A stretch of DNA of 64,000 nt from Xylanimonas protaetiae (GTDB lineage: Bacteria > Actinomycetota > Actinomycetes > Actinomycetales > Cellulomonadaceae). Positions 59,805 to 64,000 of this stretch are shown here, in pieces. The stretch spans positions 2,046,001 to 2,110,000 of the forward strand of contig NZ_CP035493.1 of assembly GCF_004135385.1 (NCBI RefSeq). The letters are read 5' to 3'. How positions within the stretch are numbered: the first letter of the stretch is position 1; each line of letters opens with the position of its first letter. Both the position numbers and the translations under genes were made by a program. The notes under the pieces are model-generated. The model was not told where the DNA came from. It worked only from the letters and a program-made list of their open reading frames with translations, and searched no databases.

Positions 59805-61880
59805 ATGCGGAACGACACCCTGGCCTACGGCGGGGACTACAACCCGGAGCAGTGGGACGATGCCACGCTCGAGCAGGACGTCAAGCTCATGCGCGAGGCC
59901 GGCGTGACCGTGGTGAGCCTGGGCATCTTCTCCTGGGCGCTCCTGGAGCCCGAGGAGGGCCGCTTCGAGGTCGGCTGGCTGCGCGCCGTCGTCGACCGCC
60001 TGCACGCGGCCGGCATCGGCGTCGACCTCGCGACGGCGACGGCGTCGCCGCCCGCGTGGCTCGGGCGCCGGTACCCCGAGACGCTGCCGGTCACACGCGA
60101 GGGCGCCGTGCTGCGGTGGGGGTCGCGGCAGGCGTACAACCCGTCGTCGCAGGTGTTCCGCGACCGGGTCGCGGCCCTCGTCGAGGTGCTCGCCGCCGAG
60201 TTCTCCGGCCATCCGGCGCTCGTGGCGTGGCACGTCGGCAACGAGTACGCGTGCCACGTCCTCGAGAGCTTCGACGACGAGACCGCGGGCCGGTTCCGCG
60301 CCTGGGTACGGGCCCGGTACGGCACGCTCGACGCCGTCAACGAGGCGTGGGGGACGGCCTTCTGGTCGCAGCGCGTCGGCTCGTGGGACGACGTGATCCC
60401 GCCCGGACTCACGCCGACGTTCGGCAACCCGCACCAGGTGACGGACTGGAAGGAGTTCTGCTCCGACACCCTGCTCGAGCTCTACCTGCTCGAGAAGGAG
60501 ATCCTGAACCGGGCCAACCCCGCGATCCCCGTGACCACGAACTTCATGGGCCTCTTCGAGCCGCTCGACTACCGCCGGTGGGCGCAGCACGTCGACTTCG
60601 TCAGCAACGACACCTACCCGGACCCGGCCGACCCGCGCGGCGCGCGCACGTACGCGCTCGACGCGGACCTCATGCGCTCGCTCGGCGGCGGCAGGCCGTT
60701 CGTCCAGATGGAGCAGGCCCCGAACGCCGTGCAGTGGCGTGCGCGCAACGCCGCCAAGCGCCCGGGCCAGTACGCGCTGTGGTCGCTCCAGACGGTCGCG
60801 CGCGGCGCCGACGGCATCCTCGACTTCCAGTGGCGGCAGTCGACGGCGGGTGCCGAGACGTGGCACTCCGGCATGGTGCCGCACGCCGGGCGCGAGGCCC
60901 GCACGTGGCGCGACGTCGTCGCCCTCGGCCAGGACCTCGCGACGGCGGGCGCCGTGCGCGGCGGCGAGATCGACGTCGACGTCGCCATCCTGTGGGACTG
61001 GCGCAACGCCTGGACGCAGGACGCCGCGATCGGCCCCGTCGCCGAGAAGACCGCCGTGCGCGGCCTGCGCGACTGGCACGCGAGCCTCTTCGAGCGCGGG
61101 CACGTCGTCGACGTCGCCCACCCCGAGGACGACCTCACGGGCTACCGCGTGGTCGTCGTCCCGTCGCTGTTCCGGCTCACCGACGCCGCCGCCGCGCGGC
61201 TGCGCGAGGCCGTCGCCGCGGGCGTGCACGTCGTGGTCACCTACCTGACCGGGTACGTCGACGCCGCCGGGCACGCCGTCCTGGGCGGGTACCTGCGCGC
61301 CCTCGCCGACGTCGTCGGTGTGCGCGTGCTCGAGTTCGCCCCGTTCGGCGTGAGCGTCGACCTGCCCGGGTCCGGCGACCCGCTCGACCCCGAGGTGGAC
61401 CGCGTCTCCGCCGAGGTGGGCGCTCCCGGCGCGGACGACGTCGTCGAGCTCGTCGAGGCGGAAGGTGCGCCATTTCGCGGCGCCGCCCGCGAGTGGGCCG
61501 ACGACCTCGCGGTCGACGACGAGCGCGTGCGCGTCGTCGCCCGGTTCGCGGGCACCGACCTCGTGGGCGGGCCGGCCGTCACCGTCCTGCCGGGCGCGGG
61601 CGGCGCGGGCGACGCCTGGTACGTGGCCACCCGCCTCGACGCGCGGGGCCGTGACACCGTCCTGGGGCAGGTGCTCGCGGCCGCGGGCGTCGTCGAGCAC
61701 GCGGTGCCGCCCGGCGTCTCGCGCACGCGGCGCGGCCCGGTGACGTTCCTGCTCAACCACGGCGACTCGCCCGCCGTCGTCGCCGCCGTCACCGGCCGGC
61801 GCCTCGACACGGGCGAGGAGCTCGACGCCGCCGACGTCGTCGTCGGGCCGCGCTCCGCCGTGCTCGTCCAGGACCGGTAG
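59805..61880 (+). CDS. Beta-galactosidase (GH42)
   Basis: 691-aa cytoplasmic GH42 enzyme, complete. Motifs: YGGDYNPEQWDDATLEQDVK, FSWALLEPEEGRF, acid/base Glu in AWHVGNEYACHV and nucleophile Glu in FVQMEQAPNAVQWRARN. It ends with the small C-terminal beta-domain (VTFLLNHGDSPAVV). Its sequence differs clearly from the GH42 at 43574 although the lengths agree, so the two may split galactan and RG-I-linked galactose work. It is the last gene of the kduI/kduD operon, followed by a hairpin. Confidence 0.92.
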   Translation: MRNDTLAYGGDYNPEQWDDATLEQDVKLMREAGVTVVSLGIFSWALLEPEEGRFEVGWLRAVVDRLHAAGIGVDLATATASPPAWLGRRYPETLPVTREGAVLRWGSRQAYNPSSQVFRDRVAALVEVLAAEFSGHPALVAWHVGNEYACHVLESFDDETAGRFRAWVRARYGTLDAVNEAWGTAFWSQRVGSWDDVIPPGLTPTFGNPHQVTDWKEFCSDTLLELYLLEKEILNRANPAIPVTTNFMGLFEPLDYRRWAQHVDFVSNDTYPDPADPRGARTYALDADLMRSLGGGRPFVQMEQAPNAVQWRARNAAKRPGQYALWSLQTVARGADGILDFQWRQSTAGAETWHSGMVPHAGREARTWRDVVALGQDLATAGAVRGGEIDVDVAILWDWRNAWTQDAAIGPVAEKTAVRGLRDWHASLFERGHVVDVAHPEDDLTGYRVVVVPSLFRLTDAAAARLREAVAAGVHVVVTYLTGYVDAAGHAVLGGYLRALADVVGVRVLEFAPFGVSVDLPGSGDPLDPEVDRVSAEVGAPGADDVVELVEAEGAPFRGAAREWADDLAVDDERVRVVARFAGTDLVGGPAVTVLPGAGGAGDAWYVATRLDARGRDTVLGQVLAAAGVVEHAVPPGVSRTRRGPVTFLLNHGDSPAVVAAVTGRRLDTGEELDAADVVVGPRSAVLVQDR

Positions 61881-61884
61881 CACC

Positions 61885-61927
61885 CGCCCCGGGCGGCGGC
61901 GCCAAGGAGTCGTCACCGCCCGGGGCG
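61885..61927 (+). terminator. Hairpin after the second GH42 gene
   Basis: Perfect 12-bp stem (61885-61896 with 61916-61927), 19-nt loop, no U-tract. It separates the pectin operon from the kdp genes. Confidence 0.6.
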
Positions 61928-61990
61928 CCGCTGTCAGGGAACCGTCAGGGCCCGGCAGGACGCCACCCAGGCGGCGCTACACCTGGACCT

Positions 61991-62128
61991 ATGACCGATG
62001 TGGCCTATGTCCTGCTGACCGTGGTGCTGTTCGCCGCGATCGCCGTCGTCGCGCGGCGCTCCGGCGACCGCGCCGTCGTCCCGGCGACGACCCACGTCCC
62101 CCCGGCCGCCGACGGGAGCGACTCGTGA
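61991..62128 (+). CDS. Small single-helix membrane protein before kdpF
   Basis: 45 aa: one hydrophobic helix (VAYVLLTVVLFAAIAVVARRSGD, in parts) and a short polar tail. Its stop overlaps the kdpF GTG (GTGA), so it is part of the kdp operon. I do not recognise a family. It could be a KdpF-like accessory peptide. Confidence 0.6.
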   Translation: MTDVAYVLLTVVLFAAIAVVARRSGDRAVVPATTHVPPAADGSDS

Positions 62129-62217
62129 GCGCCGCCGACTGGGTCGGGCTCGTCCTGACGGTCGCCCTGCTCGGGTACCTGTTCGTCGCGCTGCTGCGCA
62201 GCGACAAGGTGCGGTGA
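62125..62217 (+). CDS. kdpF: Potassium-transporting ATPase small subunit KdpF
   Basis: 30-aa single-helix peptide ([24 protein letters not shown], in parts) with the KdpF pattern GYLxxALL and a basic end. It stabilises the KdpABC complex. GTG start overlapping the previous stop; kdpA begins 7 bp later. Confidence 0.8.
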   Translation: MSAADWVGLVLTVALLGYLFVALLRSDKVR

Positions 62218-62224
62218 CCGCGTC

Positions 62225-63892
62225 GTGACCACCACCGTCTGGCTCGCGGTCGGGCAGCTCGGCATCCTCGTGCTGGCGCTCGCGGCCGTGCACCACCCGC
62301 TGGGCGCCCACATGGCCCGCGTCTACACCACCCCGAAGCACCTGCGCGCCGAGCGCGCCTTCTACCGGTTCGTCAAGGTCGACGCCGACGCCGACCAGCG
62401 CTGGAGCACCTACCTGCTCTCGCTGCTCGGGTTCTCGGTCGCCTCCCTGCTCTTCCTCTACGCGCTGCTCCGCCTGCAGGACCACCTGCCCTGGTCGATC
62501 GGGATGGAGTCGTTCGACCCGGCGACCGCGTGGAACACCGCCGCGAGCTTCGTGGCCAACACGAACTGGCAGTCGTACTCGGGCGAGGCGCTCGCGGGCC
62601 ACCTGGCCCAGATGGCCGGGCTCGCCGTGCAGAACTTCGTCTCCGCCGCCGTCGGCATGGCCGTCGCGGTGGCCCTGGTGCGCGGGTTCGCCCGCTCCGG
62701 GGCGGACGGGCGCGTCGGCAACTTCTGGTCCGACCTCGTGCGCGGCGTCGTCCGCATCCTGCTGCCGATCGCCGTGCTGGGCGCCGTCGTGCTCATGGCC
62801 GCGGGCGTGATCCAGAACCTGCACCCGCACGAGGCGATCACGACGCTGACGGGCGGGACGCAGAGCGTGCTCGGGGGCCCGGTGGCGAGCCAGGAGGCCA
62901 TCAAGCTGCTGGGCACCAACGGCGGCGGCTTCTTCAACGCGAACAGCGCCCACCCGCTGGAGAACCCGAACGCGTTCACCAACCTGTTCCAGGTCTTCCT
63001 GATCCTGCTCGTCCCGTCCGCGCTGCCGCGCACCTTCGGCCTCATGGTGGGCGACCGCCGGCAGGGCTGGGCGATCCTCGGCGTCATGGGCGGCATCTGG
63101 GCCACCCTGACCGCGCTCATGACGTGGGCCGAGCTCAAGGCCCCGGGCCTGGTGCCGCAGCTCGCGGGCGGCGCGATGGAGGGCAAGGAGCAGCGCTTCG
63201 GGCCTGCCGCGTCGGCACTGTTCGCCGTCGCCACGACGGGCACCTCGACGGGCGCCGTCAACGCGTCGCACGACTCGCTCACGGCCCCCGGCGGCCTGAT
63301 CGCGCTGTTCACCATGATGCTGGGCGAGATCGCACCCGGCGGCGTCGGCTCCGGCCTGTACGGCATGCTCATCGTCGCAGTCCTCGCCGTCTTCATCGCG
63401 GGCCTCATGGTGGGCCGCACGCCCGAGTACCTGGGCAAGAAGATCGGCCAGCGCGAGATGACGCTCGTGGCCCTGTACATCCTGACGATGCCCGCGATCG
63501 TGCTGGTCATGACCGGCATCTCGGTCGTCGTCCCGGCCGGGCTCGCCGGCATCCAGGAGGTGGGCCCGCACGGCCTGTCCGAGGTGCTCTACGGCTTCAC
63601 GTCGGGCGCCAACAACAACGGCTCCGCGTTCGCCGGCCTCGGCGCCGCGACCCCGTACTACAACACGATGATCGGCCTGGCCATGCTGCTCGGCCGGTTC
63701 GTGCCGATCGCCCTCGTCCTCGCCCTCGCGGGCCGGCTCGCCTCCCAGACGACGACGCCGCCCACCGCGGGCACCCTGCCCACCCACAAGCCGCTGTTCG
63801 TCGGGCTGGTCGGGGGTGTGGCCCTGATCGTCGTCGGCCTCACCTTCATCCCGGTCCTCTCCCTCGGCCCGATCGTGGAGTCCCTGTCATGA
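62225..63892 (+). CDS. kdpA: Potassium-transporting ATPase subunit A
   Basis: 555-aa membrane subunit that selects and moves K+ in the high-affinity KdpFABC pump. About ten helices. The four selectivity-filter loops are visible: [37 protein letters not shown] (in parts), [20 protein letters not shown] and [16 protein letters not shown]. Start GTG 62225; the stop overlaps the kdpB ATG. Confidence 0.95.
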   Translation: MTTTVWLAVGQLGILVLALAAVHHPLGAHMARVYTTPKHLRAERAFYRFVKVDADADQRWSTYLLSLLGFSVASLLFLYALLRLQDHLPWSIGMESFDPATAWNTAASFVANTNWQSYSGEALAGHLAQMAGLAVQNFVSAAVGMAVAVALVRGFARSGADGRVGNFWSDLVRGVVRILLPIAVLGAVVLMAAGVIQNLHPHEAITTLTGGTQSVLGGPVASQEAIKLLGTNGGGFFNANSAHPLENPNAFTNLFQVFLILLVPSALPRTFGLMVGDRRQGWAILGVMGGIWATLTALMTWAELKAPGLVPQLAGGAMEGKEQRFGPAASALFAVATTGTSTGAVNASHDSLTAPGGLIALFTMMLGEIAPGGVGSGLYGMLIVAVLAVFIAGLMVGRTPEYLGKKIGQREMTLVALYILTMPAIVLVMTGISVVVPAGLAGIQEVGPHGLSEVLYGFTSGANNNGSAFAGLGAATPYYNTMIGLAMLLGRFVPIALVLALAGRLASQTTTPPTAGTLPTHKPLFVGLVGGVALIVVGLTFIPVLSLGPIVESLS

Positions 63893-64000
63893 GCGCGTCC
63901 GTGCGCACCCCCGTCCGTCCCTCGTCGTCCGACGACGTCGCCGCGCCCCGTTCCCCCCGCCGCCAGGTCGGTGCGGGCCGCGCCCTCACCATCGCCCAGA
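63889..64000 (+). CDS. kdpB: Potassium-transporting ATPase subunit B (N-terminus only)
   Basis: The ATG at 63889 overlaps the kdpA stop (ATGA). The 37 codons in the window give a basic N-terminal leader ([32 protein letters not shown]). No P-type ATPase motif is reached before the edge, so the call rests on the fixed kdpFABC order. Confidence 0.8.
   Translation, partial: MSASVRTPVRPSSSDDVAAPRSPRRQVGAGRALTIAQ

Noticed and set aside
1-64000. Prophage, integrative element or genomic island boundary
   Set aside because: No integrase, transposase, tRNA end or shift in base composition was seen across the window.

Overview
The DNA is very GC-rich with strong third-position GC bias. It carries LacI-family regulators beside glycan-degradation genes, many ATGA/GTGA start-stop overlaps, and the LutABC, RhaI/RhaEW and DUF1918 protein types. 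This fits an Actinomycetota plant-polysaccharide degrader, most likely near Cellulomonadaceae or Promicromonosporaceae (inference from content, not from a search). No rRNA, tRNA, insertion sequence, integrase or CRISPR array was recognised, and no gene-free stretch exceeds about 300 bp.

The window is mainly one large, split pectin (rhamnogalacturonan I) utilisation region flanked by housekeeping genes. From the left: a truncated CPA1 cation/proton antiporter and a VanW-family cell-envelope protein (1-2886); a LacI regulator divergent from the L-rhamnose operon rhaM-rhaI-rhaEW (3048-7836); a second LacI regulator and a secreted PL11 rhamnogalacturonan lyase (7974-11498); a minus-strand operon of a Gfo/Idh/MocA oxidoreductase plus lutABC for L-lactate oxidation (11566-15717); a plus-strand operon of an SsuABC-like transporter, an SDR and a fumarate-reductase-like flavoprotein (15882-21515); a minus-strand sugar-isomerase-like TIM barrel plus a second Gfo/Idh/MocA oxidoreductase (21663-24019); and a sugar ABC importer with a DUF624-like protein and a GH51 arabinofuranosidase (24268-29705).

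A housekeeping interlude follows (29777-36059): bioY, a sigma factor fused to a membrane anchor and an Ig-like tail, an AraC regulator, a RibD/DHFR-like protein, a DUF1918 protein, a VKOR protein and a universal stress protein. Then come an IclR regulator with eda and kdgK (36071-38688); a galacto-oligosaccharide importer operon with its LacI regulator, divergent from a GH42 beta-galactosidase (38742-45648); an SBF-like transporter (45787-46767); a DeoR/LacI hybrid regulator with a heparinase II/III-like protein (46777-50009); and a long operon of DUF2264 protein, ABC importer, DUF624 protein, GH88/GH105 hydrolase, FAH-family protein, kduD, kduI and a second GH42 (50166-61880). The window ends in the kdp potassium-uptake operon (61991-64000).

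Together the genes form a nearly complete route. PL11 lyase cuts the RG-I backbone. ABC importers bring in the oligomers. GH51 and GH42 strip arabinan and galactan side chains. The GH88/GH105 enzyme releases rhamnose and unsaturated galacturonate. KduI, KduD, KdgK and Eda take the uronate to pyruvate and glyceraldehyde-3-phosphate. RhaM, RhaI and RhaEW take rhamnose to DHAP and L-lactate, and LutABC oxidises the lactate to pyruvate. The rhamnulose kinase is not in the window. Two operator families can be read by eye: TG(A/T)AACG(A/T)TTCA at the rhamnose operon, the RG lyase and the 24.2 kb importer; and GGAAAGCGC(A/T)TTCC-type sites at 7.9, 15.8, 24.08 and 24.2 kb. Three genes (sigma fusion, first GH42, kduI) are each broken by what looks like one missing base in a 5-nt G or C run, so base-calling errors must be excluded.
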